Shown: positions 49,628 through 59,229, numbered from the stretch's first letter. The stretch: 64,000 nucleotides of DNA from Enoplolaimus lenunculus (GCA_030248215.1 JASANG010003959.1:113884-177883), one strand, 5' to 3'. Translations and numbers: made by a program. The notes: generated by a model not told the origin, from the letters alone.

Positions 49628-50007
49628 CTGCTGCAAATACCGGACGCCCCATTCGAATTTGATACGGCACTCCGGACGCAGCTTGAACGACTGCCCGATC
49701 CATAGGAAGAGTCCGTTCATTGAGGCAAAACGATTCATCACTTGATTGTTGATGGGCACCGAGGTGCTTGCAATATTGGCGATTGCCTGCCATTTGTTGA
49801 GTTGATTGCGTTGATGTTGCAGCCAGTAAATAAGGTGGTAGGGGTAAAGCTGGTAGACGACTGACGCTTGAACAAGAGTTTGATGATGTACAGGGGGCAA
49901 CTGGGACAACGGGACAATGAGACAGCGATGTACCCGATGGTGAATGTGGCTGAGTTGGAGAAAGATTAACGCTGGTGTGAGATTTGTCCGACGACGAAGG
50001 ACTGATT
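49628..50007 (-). CDS. Exon C of Robo-like gene, CC1-like motif
   Basis: This 380-bp internal exon lies between acceptor TTTCAG|A and donor CAG|GTGAGTT, with one leftover base at each end and 126 codons. Residues 1-55 are Ser/Pro-rich (TQPHSPSGTS, LPALPLPP). Residues 57-68, PPYLLAATSTQS, resemble the CC1 motif of Robo (human PTPYATTQLIQ), a tyrosine motif known in Robo1 as an Abl phosphorylation and netrin-receptor interaction site. The match is loose, with three extra residues between Tyr and the AT pair. The end, VPYQIRMGRPVFAA, runs directly into the CC2-like motif of exon D. A tRNA-Gly-like SINE begins 6 bp upstream of the acceptor, so the branch-point region lies in repeat DNA. Confidence 0.72.
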
Positions 50008-50013
50008 CTGAAA

Positions 50014-50218
50014 TTTAACCCTTTCTCACATGAATATTTTCTATTTCCCCTGAGACATACTTTTATGCTAGGATTCGAACTCCAGTGACTGGAGTGGGAC
50101 GCGTATACCATCACCATTCAGCTATAGGAGCTTGACGCTCGAGCCCGAGGGGGCTCTCACGTCTTGTGGTGATTTAGTACAATGTATACGTGTTGCAATT
50201 GTTAAACACGGTGCGATA
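50014..50218 (-). repeat. tRNA-Gly-like SINE, copy 2, abutting exon C acceptor
   Basis: This is the same 205-bp unit as 35320-35524, about 96% identical by my count. Its 3' tail ends 6 bp before the exon C acceptor (only TTTCAG lies between), so the branch-point region of this intron is SINE sequence. Orientation is the same as the host gene. Confidence 0.7.
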
Positions 50219-51084
50219 AAACTTTAAAAAATTTAAAAATTATTTACGTGCAGATAATAACTGCTAATTTTTAGTATAATAAGGAAGCCTATGATGTGAA
50301 AACGTTCCGCTGATGAAAATCGGTTAAGTATGACTATAAAATGGAAACAATAAAAATATTTCAATTTGTATTAAAAATTTATAAAATAATAAAAAATTTT
50401 AAACTGGATGAAATGTGAACTGAAACACAATCAATATCGCTAAAGTTTTTTTGCCAATTATCTTCACTTAACATTAATAGAAACAATGGCCTAAATCAAC
50501 CGAATTCCGATTGGTTGCTTGGGTTAACTTCAATCGTGTTACTTGTATCCACACATTCACTCATAGCACTGACTAAGATTTCCCAACTCAGTTTCATTTT
50601 TGTTACGGGTCTACCAAGGTGCAACCGGAATTCCGATTCAAAGCGAGATTTGATTCCGATTGTACGATTAACTGGAAACGGAATTTTGACATTTTAATTT
50701 TAATCCTAACTGTTGTCATATGTCTAATAAAATTCTGCATTATTTATCTATTAAATTGCTTTTGATGAGTTAACTTATCAATAATTGATTGTAGTTCAGC
50801 TTTACAGAACCAAAAATGATCGCTAATTTGTTCATGCGACGTTTTTGAAAATTTTTGTTAATACAAATTATCCACACAGTCACAGAAGTTTTAGTTCCGA
50901 TTCCGATATAACGCAGCGTTCAGCTTGGCACCCTGGAGTCTACTCATGTGATAGATTTGGCCTTTGTTTCCTGTATGGGAAGTGCCATGTTTTCAAGGGA
51001 TACTCACAGACTCCGCCTTTGTTTAACACTATTAGAACTACACGGTCTGTACGACCTCTGTTCAAAGTTTTGCTCAGAGTTAAG

Positions 51085-51155
51085 GACCACGCCGGGAATC
51101 GAACGTCGGCCGTCTTGCACTCGAGTCAAACAGGCTACCGCTGCACCATATGGTC
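51085..51155 (-). tRNA. tRNA-like sequence, probably a pseudogene
   Basis: The 71-bp minus-strand sequence begins GACCATATGGTGCAGCGGTA and ends GTTCGATTCCCGGCGTGGTC. The outer acceptor stem pairs (GACCA/TGGTC), and A-box and B-box motifs are present. The D stem is imperfect and the T stem has extra bases (CCGACG before TTCGATTC). The anticodon loop CTCGAGT would read CGA (serine), but there is no long variable arm, so function is doubtful. Confidence 0.35.
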
Positions 51156-51411
51156 AATTGCAACGACTTCTTAAACCGGTGTATGTGGATGTGTATGGCA
51201 ATCTCTTTGCTTTTGGACACTTACGTACCTTGGACATATACCAAAGAACCAACGAATCACTGATCACTACCATTTACGTATGCTTAGGTTTAGGTAAATC
51301 TTACCGCTGAGCCGGCTTAGGTTTAGCAATTGATTTCAGGCAAACGTTACCATAACATTGACCAGTTTGCAATCGAACAATTCAAGAGTTAACCAGTCAA
51401 CTTCAACTTAC

Positions 51412-51736
51412 CTGTTATCAAACGCTGATTGGTTCTTTTGTCGTTTCCTGGTATGGTTTACTGATTTCGCCTGTGTATGACACTGATGGCATTGAGCATT
51501 AATACATTTTCGACGAGTTAAACTGAATGAATTTGACGAAACTTCACCATTTAAATCAGGGTTTACAAGAGTAACACGGTCAGTTGCGTGAATCGAATTA
51601 CAAGAGTTGCTTTTTACAGTACAGCACTCCTGGTGGACATATGGTTGTGCAGAGTTCACTGGCTGATGAATGGAATTGTGTTGACGTTGTGAAGCGGTGA
51701 TAGGATATTTGTTTGACGTTTGTTCTATGTTATTTT
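51412..51736 (-). CDS. Exon B of Robo-like gene (Cys-containing tail segment)
   Basis: This 325-bp internal exon has a T-rich acceptor (CTTTATTTTAG) and donor CAG|GTAAGTT. It carries two leftover bases, 107 codons and two leftover bases. The peptide is polar and Asn/Ser/Gln-rich. Residues 37-45 hold three cysteines in the run ECCTVKSNSC, loosely like the CSISCC stretch after the membrane span in vertebrate Robo1. Residues 77-86 form C-x4-C-x2-C-H (KCINAQCHQCH), which could bind metal, though this is not a known Robo feature. The exon ends in a basic stretch (HTRKRQK). Phase 2 at its end matches exon C, and the AG|A junction codon is Arg. A CGTCG-rich MITE begins about 40 bp upstream of the acceptor. 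Confidence 0.68.
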
Positions 51737-51776
51737 CTAAAATAAAGTAATATTAGAATGAATATTACGTATGGTA

Positions 51777-51915
51777 TCATGACAATTCGTCGCCAGAAAA
51801 CTCGTCGACCGACAACTGAAAACTCGTCATTTGACGAGTCCGACACCTCGTCGACGTGAACAACTCGTCGCTCAACAGTCATAAGTCGTACGACAACTGG
51901 TCGACCCGACAATTT
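51777..51915. mobile_element. CGTCG-ended MITE adjoining exon B
   Basis: Begins ATGACAATTCGTCGCC and carries six CTCGTCG/CGACGAG-type words before GACCCGACAATTTGCTG. It starts about 40 bp upstream of the exon B acceptor in transcript terms. Highly self-complementary. Confidence 0.45.
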
Positions 51916-52492
51916 GCTGTCCCGGTCCGGTTTTTTGGGTAAAGTCGACAGAATGTCTGGACGGCAAGTTGGCAGGTTAACGTCGTGTCGTAGTGACAAA
52001 TGTTCGTAATTGATATAACGGCAATCTATGCACTATCTTTCTCCTAATGGACCAAGGAAGGTTTTTAAATAAATTTTAAATTCTTAAATTTTGCCAGACC
52101 GTCTGCTAATCACCAATTCTATATTTAAATTTCAGTTCTTTGAAAATATTTAACTCTTAGCTGGTTTTCACTCAATATGACTGTGGTATTAAGAGCCTGA
52201 ACCAAATTGCGATTCCGGCCAAATTTCTGTTTGTATTCCGGTTACGACCAAGTCTACGGATATAATTTCGGCAACACAATTCTGGCATTTTTGATTTCGG
52301 TATTCCGTTAGTATTCTAGCACTTGTGAAGTATTAAAATTTACAAAAATAGCAGGTGGAGTGAAAAAATACACGCTTATGTACCTAAAGCGTAAATGAAC
52401 AAAAATTATGCAAACAAAATTTAGGTCCAGGCAAAAATTTAATCCATGCCAGGATTAAATAATTTGTCTCTGGTCCTTTAAAGTGCTATATG

Positions 52493-52674
52493 CAGGTTCG
52501 TCACTAGCTCACTCTGCTGGGGGCTGGCTAAAAATTTTCAGGAAGGGCATACAAGGGTTTTCAATGACTTAAAAGCGAGGTTGAACATTTTTAAGGGGGG
52601 TGGGTGGTAATTTGTTCCACTGGGAGGGGTGGAAGGGTCTCCCTCGCTTTGGCTACGGGTTTGCCTATATACAA
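52493..52674. mobile_element. CCCGTAGCCAG-family repeat
   Basis: CACTAGCTCACTCTGCTGGG, then TTTTCAGGAAGGGCATACAA, a GGGGGGTGGGTGG run and CGCTTTGGCTACGGG. Same block order as 47814-47971. Confidence 0.5.
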
Positions 52675-53444
52675 CTTGAAAAAGCCTTATCGATATTTAG
52701 ACACATTAAATCAGGCAAAAATAACGACTTCACAGAACTGTCTTCAAGCAGACAAACGGGTATCATAAAAAAATAACATTTTAACCAAATTCAGGCTTTT
52801 TGATGTCAGGTGTTCGCTGTCGAAAATGTGACAACGTCAAACCAGCAACTGTCGCAATCCTTAAAATGTAAACGCTTGTTGTTCGATATTAAAAGTTTCC
52901 AACACTAAACTTGGACAAAACATAATATGTAACATTTTGCGAATTAATAATAAAATTCCAAAAATTATACAAACCAATGACACCTGGCTTACAAGTCGCC
53001 TGTGCTCGCATTAAAAGCACACAGAATTTCTGATTAGCAGTGCGCGTTTTTTACAAGCCGGCAAATTCGTATGCATAGAACGCTATAACTTGCTTGCATT
53101 TTAATTGTAAAATACCGCGGGCAGGGCCATTTGCAACAGGGGATAACAGGTACGTATCTCCTGTAATGTTTGGATTAATCCAAAAAAGGCACTGGTACAA
53201 ATAGTTGACAGAGGTTATATTTTTTCTCGCTCGCTACTCTCGCTCGCAAACAACTATTAAAAATGTATTATGGCCTCCGTTAATGAAATTTTGGTTTCGT
53301 CCGAGGCGGCATATGGCACTCGACACTCTCCCCTAATGAAGGGAGGCCTTACACCCAAGTGGATCGTCCGTTCCAGCGCGAGATTTCAAATCCGTTCGAA
53401 AGTAAAGTTATAATAAGTCTCTAAATACTAAAATTAGGTCTGTC

Positions 53445-53762
53445 TTAACGGTCGGTGACCTGCGGCGGCCCCGCTTCCGAGGAATCCAGGAACCCTTCGG
53501 CCACACTCGGATAATCAACATTAGACAAAATTTCAACAACTCCGATATGTTCAAAAAAGTTAAAAGCATCAAATCTGTAGCAGTACTCAACTATTTTTTG
53601 GCTAAAATAATCAGGCTTCAACAATCGGCACCGTGGTTCCGGTAAATCATAATGGAAACCTTGGTGGATCCTATAAAGGAGCAAATCCAAAGGATCTTGC
53701 GAGACGTACCCTGTGACCTTGTCTTTATGACTCAAAATCAAATAAAAAACACAGCAAAACAC
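53445..53762 (-). CDS. Unassigned open frame, about 105 codons
   Basis: The minus-strand frame contains GYVSQDPLDLLLYRIHQGF and ends PQVTDR before a TAA stop. Its composition is protein-like, with charged and aromatic residues spread evenly. I do not recognise it. A T-rich acceptor-like site (TTTTTTATTTGATTTTGAG) lies near the start, so it could be a 3'-terminal exon or an old gene fragment. No polyadenylation signal is evident nearby. Its phases do not fit insertion between exons A and B. Confidence 0.27.
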   Translation of the reverse strand: MFCCVFYLILSHKDKVTGYVSQDPLDLLLYRIHQGFHYDLPEPRCRLLKPDYFSQKIVEYCYRFDAFNFFEHIGVVEILSNVDYPSVAEGFLDSSEAGPPQVTDR

Positions 53763-54339
53763 ATAGCTAATAATTCAATGTTAAACATTAAAACGCGGCA
53801 TCTTTTATATTTTCCATGATTAAGGGGGATAGAAGATGTCCCCTGCAAAACAATAAACTGGAGACAAAACACTGACTATCTTTAGGGGGCAAAATGGCTA
53901 TTGCAGTTACGTTCAAAACCCAAAAATTGACAGACGTTTGTACCAGAAAGTGCAACTTATGCGCTCAACAACAGTGGCGGATCGAGAAACGCTGATTGGG
54001 GGAGGCTGTGCGATATACAACAGCGAAAAAACCTCGCGAGCGAAACGAGCTAAAAGCCAAATACAAATTTTTGTGCTAAATCATATGAAATATTTGTTTT
54101 GATTCCTGGTTGGGGGTCGCTTAGGTCTGGGTCCCCTTAAATCCGACATTGGCGAGCAATCGTGTATACGTTGTGTTTGCAAAATGCATTGTGCGCAGTG
54201 GAAATACGATATATATGTTGTATATATGGGAGTGCAGCTTATATAAACGCTGTATACTGTTGATGATTCACACACCCGTGGTTTGCCAACTTAACCTGAA
54301 CTTCTAGCAGTCAAAGGAATGTCAGGGGGTTCAGTCCAG

Positions 54340-54812
54340 CGGCCCATGTAAAGAACAGGGCCGGAACGTTTTTCTGTGGCACTAAAAAGTAAGCTTAATA
54401 TTTTTGCTTGGCTTAGACTTAGGAATAAGCTCATTCTTACGCTTAGGCTTAGGCTTAGGAATAAACTCATTCTTACGCTTAGGCTTAGGCTTAGGAATAC
54501 TCATTCTTACGCTTAGGCTTAGGCTTAGGAATAAACTCATTCTTACGCTTAGGCTTAGGCTTAGGAATAAACTCATTCTTACGCTTAGGCTTAGGAATAA
54601 ACTCATGCTTACGCTTAGGCTTAGGCTTATGAATAAATTCATTCTTACGCTCAGGCTTAGGCTTAGGAATAAATTCATTCTTACGCTCAGGCTTAGGCTT
54701 AGGAATAAACTCATTCTTACGCTTAGGCTTATGAATAAACTCATTCTTAGGCTTAGGATTGGGCTTAGCAATATGCTTGTAATACTGTTCCGCCACTGTT
54801 CTTTACATTGGA
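54340..54812. mobile_element. hAT-like MITE, CTTAGG family (type 2), with expanded array
   Basis: The 473-bp element begins CGGCCCATGTAAAGAACAGG and ends CTGTTCTTTACATTGGA. It is flanked by a perfect 8-bp duplication, CAGTCCAG (54332-54339 and 54813-54820). The ends are inverted repeats of about 20 bp. Nearly all the interior is a minisatellite of CTTAGG-based units. It has no coding capacity; long frames on both strands are by-products of the array. Confidence 0.8.
54405..54770 (+). repeat. CTTAGG-based minisatellite, about 10 units
   Basis: Each unit is AAACTCATTCTTACG, then two or three CTTAGG hexamers, then AATA, 24-36 bp in all. Ten CTCATTCTTACG-type joints can be counted, with small variants such as CATGCTTACG and CTCAGG. 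The array lies wholly within the hAT-like MITE 54340-54812. Confidence 0.8.
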
Positions 54813-55088
54813 CAGTCCAGCTGACAGTTTTGTGATACCCCACTTTTAGAGTAGCTTGGATCGCTTGTAAATCATGAGAACTTCCCGCTTGCTCCAGCCT
54901 GGTGTATTTGGTTCTGTCTAATGCATTGGTTGGCTATGAGCAGTGAACCTTTGCTCTAAACCTTGCTTACTAAATAATCTAAAAGATTCGTGCGGCTTAG
55001 AAGTCTGAAAATACATTGCTAAACGATTAAAACTTGTAAATCGAACCAAGTCGTGGGCAGCTCTGCCTACAACTGTTTTCGCCGAAGT

Positions 55089-55238
55089 TCAGACGGCCAA
55101 CGTATAGTAGAAGGCCGTAACAGTAATATAAAGTATATTCCTAAGCATAAACCTAAGCAAAAAATTAATCTAAATCTTAAGCTTATTCTATTGCAGTCCT
55201 GCAGAAAAACGTTCCGTACGTGATGTTTTACATTGGTC
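55089..55238. mobile_element. hAT-like MITE, CTTAGG family (type 2), reverse copy
   Basis: Reads GGCCGTAACAGTAATATAAA, CCTAAGCATAAACCTAAGC, then GAAAAACGTTCCGTACGTGA and TTTTACATTGG, the reverse of the type 2 element order. Ends are decayed. Confidence 0.5.
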
Positions 55239-56113
55239 GATTTAAACTTAGGGTGGGGGTACCTTGTTTAAAACTTGGTTCTCATTCGGCGTCATCCGTC
55301 ACCCTTCGGTAAAAGTACTGTAACTACTCGTGTACGATACCCAGGGTGACTGCCCGTCAACTGTGACACGGATGGCGATGAATCACCAGTTGTACAGCAG
55401 CATCCAAAGTTTAAGCTTACACTTCAGCTTGCATTCTCTGTTTGTCTATTGTTCTTAACATGAACCAGGGCCTCATGTGCAATAGAGTTTTTGGTCAAAA
55501 ATTCTTTAAAATACAGAAAATTTGCTGCAAAAACATCGTAAATATTTTTGACCCAGGTCTGATTCAGATCTATTTTATGTTGTATGGAACGCCGGAAAAT
55601 AAAATTAGTAATTTGTTACTTCCACATCCGCCTGTTTAGCGACGCATACGCTGACAGTACAACCGGAAATTGAAATTTTGCATCAACAATAACAAAAATA
55701 AATATGCAAACAAATAATTCACGTTACTCATAGAGACTATCCCGGTTTCAAAGGGGTGTCATCCAAGATCATCCCCCCGCAACAGAGATCGAAACCAAAC
55801 TTTGACGATTGAGTATTTTAAAATTGCAGTTGACTTATCGCACCTATTGCTCGTAATATCTTTTCATGGTTAAGCCTGCTCCCCAATCAGAAATTTCTGG
55901 ATCCGCCACTGCACTGAGGACAAATCATACAAAATATGCGTATAATTGGTCAAAATTAATTTTTTCCATAAATTCAAAAGCAACAGAGCGTCTAAAATCC
56001 TCCAGAGTATTTTTCAAAATGATACCACAATTACATTACGACGTGCAATCTGCAACGCGTCATTTCCACACAAACATGTTCGCATTGTTCAAATATGTAC
56101 ACAACACAAGCAC

Positions 56114-56250
56114 TAGCGGTTCCAGAGGGGGGCGTACACCCCCCATCAGAAATTGTTTCATGTTAAAATGGTAAGATCCCTACCGACCAATTTTTGCGTT
56201 TCATAACATTTACCATCCCGCCCCCCGTCAGAATTTTTTGAATCCGCCTT
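56114..56250. mobile_element. Inverted-repeat element with GCGGTTCCAGAGGGGGG end
   Basis: AGCGGTTCCAGAGGGGGGCG on the left mirrors CCCCCCGTCAGAATTTTTTG followed by AATCCGCC on the right. An internal CCCCCCATCAGAAATTG repeats the right arm. Similar ends occur near 28631, 36400 and 55895. Confidence 0.5.
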
Positions 56251-56536
56251 TGATTCACAAGTTAGCCTTTGTCAGGGCCACAAATACGGACTGCGACTCC
56301 AAGCCTTTTTAACCTAAAAAATTGCAATATTCAAGCATTTTTACAGTGGACGCAAAAAATTTATTTGGCAGAATCCAGAACCAAAATCGGGAGCTTTTGT
56401 ACAATTTGCCCACATTTACTGTGAGGCTGTTGCTTCCACAACAGTTGACTAAAGCCTGAGAGACATCCTTAAGATTAAAGTGTGAGAGCAAGTCTAGAAA
56501 TCCTGAAATGGATTAGAACGCGTATACTACATATAT

Positions 56537-56728
56537 GGGCCCATGTTACTTTTAGGGGCGTCCAGGTTTGTGGTCGTTCTATAAAATAGTGCGTTTAGAT
56601 CCTAGATTGCATTTTTGCTTAGGTTTACGCTTAGGCTAAGGCTTAGACTAAGGAATACGTTGTTGCAAACCTTAGGCTTAAGAATACGCTTAATCTACTG
56701 TTATGCCCCTAAAAGTAACATTGGCCCA
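56537..56728. mobile_element. hAT-like MITE, CTTAGG family (type 1)
   Basis: GGGCCCATGTTACTTTTAGG and CCTAAAAGTAACATTGGCCC form nearly perfect inverted ends, flanked by ATATAT on both sides. The interior has TTTAGATCCTAGATTGCATT and several CTTAGGCTAAGG hexamers. Confidence 0.65.
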
Positions 56729-56947
56729 TATATGTATATAAAAAATAAACTGTGTTGTAAACTCAATCTCTTTTCCGTTAGGTCGGTCCGTAGTCAAAGC
56801 CAATAACTGATCAAAAAACAATAAAAATACCGTAAACAACACAATCTGTTCAAGATTACACTATTTTAAATTGAATTTTAAAAAAATTTAATTTTTTTCA
56901 AAAAAAAGTTTAAAAAAATTATTAAACTCCCATCGTCGCCCACTTAC

Positions 56948-57057
56948 CGCTGTGCCTTGACGGTTTTTCATACGCGTCGATCGCAGTTGTGTTGGGTTGA
57001 GTCGAGTTATTTCTATCCGATGTTGACAGTCCACTTAGATTCAAGGTCATCGCAAAT
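56948..57057 (-). CDS. Exon A of Robo-like gene (juxtamembrane part of tail)
   Basis: This 110-bp internal exon has acceptor ATAG before 57057 and donor G|GTAAGTG after 56948. It reads one leftover base, 36 codons and one leftover base. The peptide begins FAMTLNLSGLSTSDRNN and ends DAYEKPSRHS; it is polar, with several N-x-S/T sites that would not be used in a cytoplasmic tail. The outgoing phase fits exon B, and the junction codon is Glu. The donor is strong, but the acceptor has a purine-rich tract, so the 5' boundary is the least certain in the gene. No family motif lies within this exon; its assignment rests on phase, strand and position. The intron to exon B is about 5.2 kb. Confidence 0.5.
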
Positions 57058-57326
57058 CTATTTTTTCTTCATTTTGAGAGAGTTTTAACATTTTTATTAG
57101 TTTAAACTAAACTAAAAACATGTCGCGTTGTTATATCAATTTACTCACGGGATCACAAGTCTGCCAAAGGCGGAGTTTAAATCAAACAGACAAAAAGTTC
57201 AGTTGAAAATTCAAAAAAATGGTTGAATTAACATTTTTAACGGAACATTTTGCCTGTGAGGTTTAACGTGAAATAATTGAGATACATCAACCTGTCAGAT
57301 TGTAAATCAGGAGTGCACCAGGAGTA

Positions 57327-57494
57327 AGGGTTGCGCTATACTTTAATGTGCCAGACGCTGTCGTGTGCCGCCGAACGCCGTTATGCGCTGCTAAGAAAAA
57401 TATAGACAAAATGTATTTGGTAGCGTGCTGCAATTATTACTAAACAAATTTTATGGTGGTGCGCGCCGGCGTCCGGCAAGTAATATACCACCCT
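57327..57494. mobile_element. CpG-rich palindromic MITE (GCGCTATACTT family)
   Basis: GGGTTGCGCTATACTTTAAT with GTGCCAGACGCTGTCGTG on the left; GCGCCGGCGTCCGGCAAGTA then ATATACCACCCT on the right. The centre is AT-rich with AAAATATAGACAAAATG, shared with 60367-60440. Confidence 0.6.
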
Positions 57495-58450
57495 AACGGC
57501 CAGTGCCTCCTGTTCCAATTAGATTCGCTTTTACCAACCACAGCGAATCGTTGAAATTAAACGTTTATTACAGAAAATTGTCTTCATAGTCAGCCTTAAT
57601 TGTTCTGATAAAGCAACCTTCGACGGTGAAATTTAAATTTGACAAAATAATTCATTAATTTTTAGAAAATAATATTTTAGCCGTTTTTCAATATTTTCAA
57701 AATTACTATGAATGCCTCTGAACACAGCCGAATTGTTAATTGCAAACCATTTTTAGACAATTATTCGAATTCAATTGTACTGTTCAAACGTGACTTTAAG
57801 TCAACGCGAGTTGACTTTGCGTTGAATGTGGTCGTTTCAGATAAGCGAAACCGTCATTAGGACGATGTTGTATTTGCTCAAAAGCCCAATTGAATTCAAC
57901 TCGAGAGTTAAACACAAATGTCAACAGAAACAAAATGGATTTCTTGTTTGCAATTTGTCCGTTTTATTATTAAATGCATTTTCTGATTGTTTTAAGTATT
58001 TTAGTATATTATTTAGGCAGTTTATATATTACTTACAAGACTGCATTCTACTGTTTCATGGGTGGCCCATACTACAATTAGAATTGCAATAAAATGCTAA
58101 GCTCGCAAATGCGGGCAACGGGCGAGTGAATGACGCTTTGTCCAGCCTTAAATGCACATCGCCACGCCTGCTGGCGAAAAATTTACCAATAAAATTACAA
58201 AAATTCTACGTTAAGTAGTTTGTTGCCCCTCTATTAATCTCGTTCCTCCCATCCCCCTGAGAATGCCACATATTCAATGATTATGACAACTTAGCTTCTT
58301 CATGTGTACTAAATGTATATTTTCTCATGCTTTCGATCCAAATAAACTTCTTGTCTTGTATTTTTGAAGTTAATACGTTAAAATAATGAAAATGCCCGTA
58401 TTTCTTTAAATCATTCCGAGTCTATAGCTGTAAAAATTAGGTTGGCCTCA

Positions 58451-58673
58451 CACCCATGTTACGTTTAGGGGCGTCCAGGATTTTGGTTGGTCTATAAAAG
58501 AGTAGGGTTAGCTCAGACTTAAGAACAAATTTTTGCAACGCTTAGGCTTAAGCTGGGGAATACAAAATGTGACCCAATAGTCTAATAGGGACAAAACGTG
58601 TCCCAAGCTGCCCCGGTTATAACGTGAACCCCGCATTAATCTACTGTTTACGCCTTTAAAAATAACATTGGCC
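58451..58673. mobile_element. hAT-like MITE, CTTAGG family (type 1)
   Basis: CACCCATGTTACGTTTAGGG and AAAAATAACATTGGCC form the ends. CAACGCTTAGGCTTAAGC lies inside, plus an extra segment (GTGACCCAATAGTC) absent from sister copies. Confidence 0.6.
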
Positions 58674-59229
58674 AGAATTAATAACATTTCAATTTACCAT
58701 CAAGAAATTTATACCTAAACATTAAATAACAAAGTCAACGAGTTTGTACGAGAAAATCTATTTCCATGGACGCCTTTGAGATCATTGGTTTCAGTCTCGT
58801 GCTGGTGTCGAAAAGGTCGATTCGGGTTCAGTTTCATTAATATAATCTAATAAACGCGTCTGTTTCAGCAATTCTTTGCTCAAATTTAATAGAAAATATC
58901 TCATTTTCAGTTTCAAAAAGCGCTTTTTGGCGAAATATTTCAAATTTGTATTCGGTTCAGGGCAAGTTTGTTCCGCTGTCTGCGTCTGAAACATCTTATT
59001 TTAAACAACCGCGGTGTATCGTCAAATTTTAGCTTGAAATTAAGGGAAGTTTTGTCTAAAAGTTCACTAAGTACAACTTTCTAAACCAGGACGCGATTCA
59101 GAAACACTTAAAATGTTTTGTCGCTTCAGATTGTAAGAGATGAATGCATTTGAAATTAAATAACGTTTTCAATATTACGAGGGCTGGAAATTTTTTAAAT
59201 TTTTAATATTTTCCGCTGCATATGGGATT

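Larger units (their letters stand above)
50008..51411 (-). other. 1.4-kb intron between exons B and C
   Basis: Contains a tRNA-Gly-like SINE abutting the exon C acceptor, AT-rich sequence, and a tRNA-like sequence at 51085-51155. Open stretches at about 50845-51310 overlap the tRNA-like sequence and look non-coding. Confidence 0.55.
51737..56947 (-). other. 5.2-kb intron between exons A and B
   Basis: Holds a CGTCG-rich MITE next to exon B (51777-51915), a CCCGTAGCCAG-family repeat (52493-52674), an unexplained open frame (53445-53762), the CTTAGG array element (54340-54812), a related element in opposite orientation (55089-55238), a GGCGGTTCC-ended element (56114-56250) and a further CTTAGG MITE (56537-56728). 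Confidence 0.55.
4480..57057 (-). other. Partial gene: Robo-like guidance receptor, cytoplasmic-tail exons
   Basis: Six exons on the minus strand form one frame-compatible chain. Outgoing and incoming phases match at all five junctions (1/1, 2/2, 1/1, 1/1, 1/1), and each exon length agrees exactly with its phases. The joined product is about 660 residues, hydrophilic, rich in Ser, Pro, Asn and Gln, with no membrane span. Known Robo receptors have Ig and FN3 domains, one membrane span and a long unstructured tail with CC0-CC3 motifs that bind Ena, Abl and srGAP. Here a CC1-like segment (PPYLLAATSTQS), then a CC2-like one (IPPPPSHPP), then TEDGSFF occur in the Robo order. The Robo name is my inference from these short motifs. 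The extracellular part should lie beyond 64000 and the stop codon was not located. Phase-neutral exons could be missing from the chain. Confidence 0.6.

Noticed and set aside
50845-51310. Overlapping plus-strand frames of 109 and 120 codons
   Set aside because: They span the tRNA-like sequence at 51085-51155 and have no exon signals on the plus strand.
54382-54843. Long open frames on both strands (about 150 codons, repeating KPKPKRKNEFI or LRLRLRNKLIL)
   Set aside because: They are translations of the CTTAGG minisatellite, whose units lack stops in several frames; both strands being open shows an artefact.
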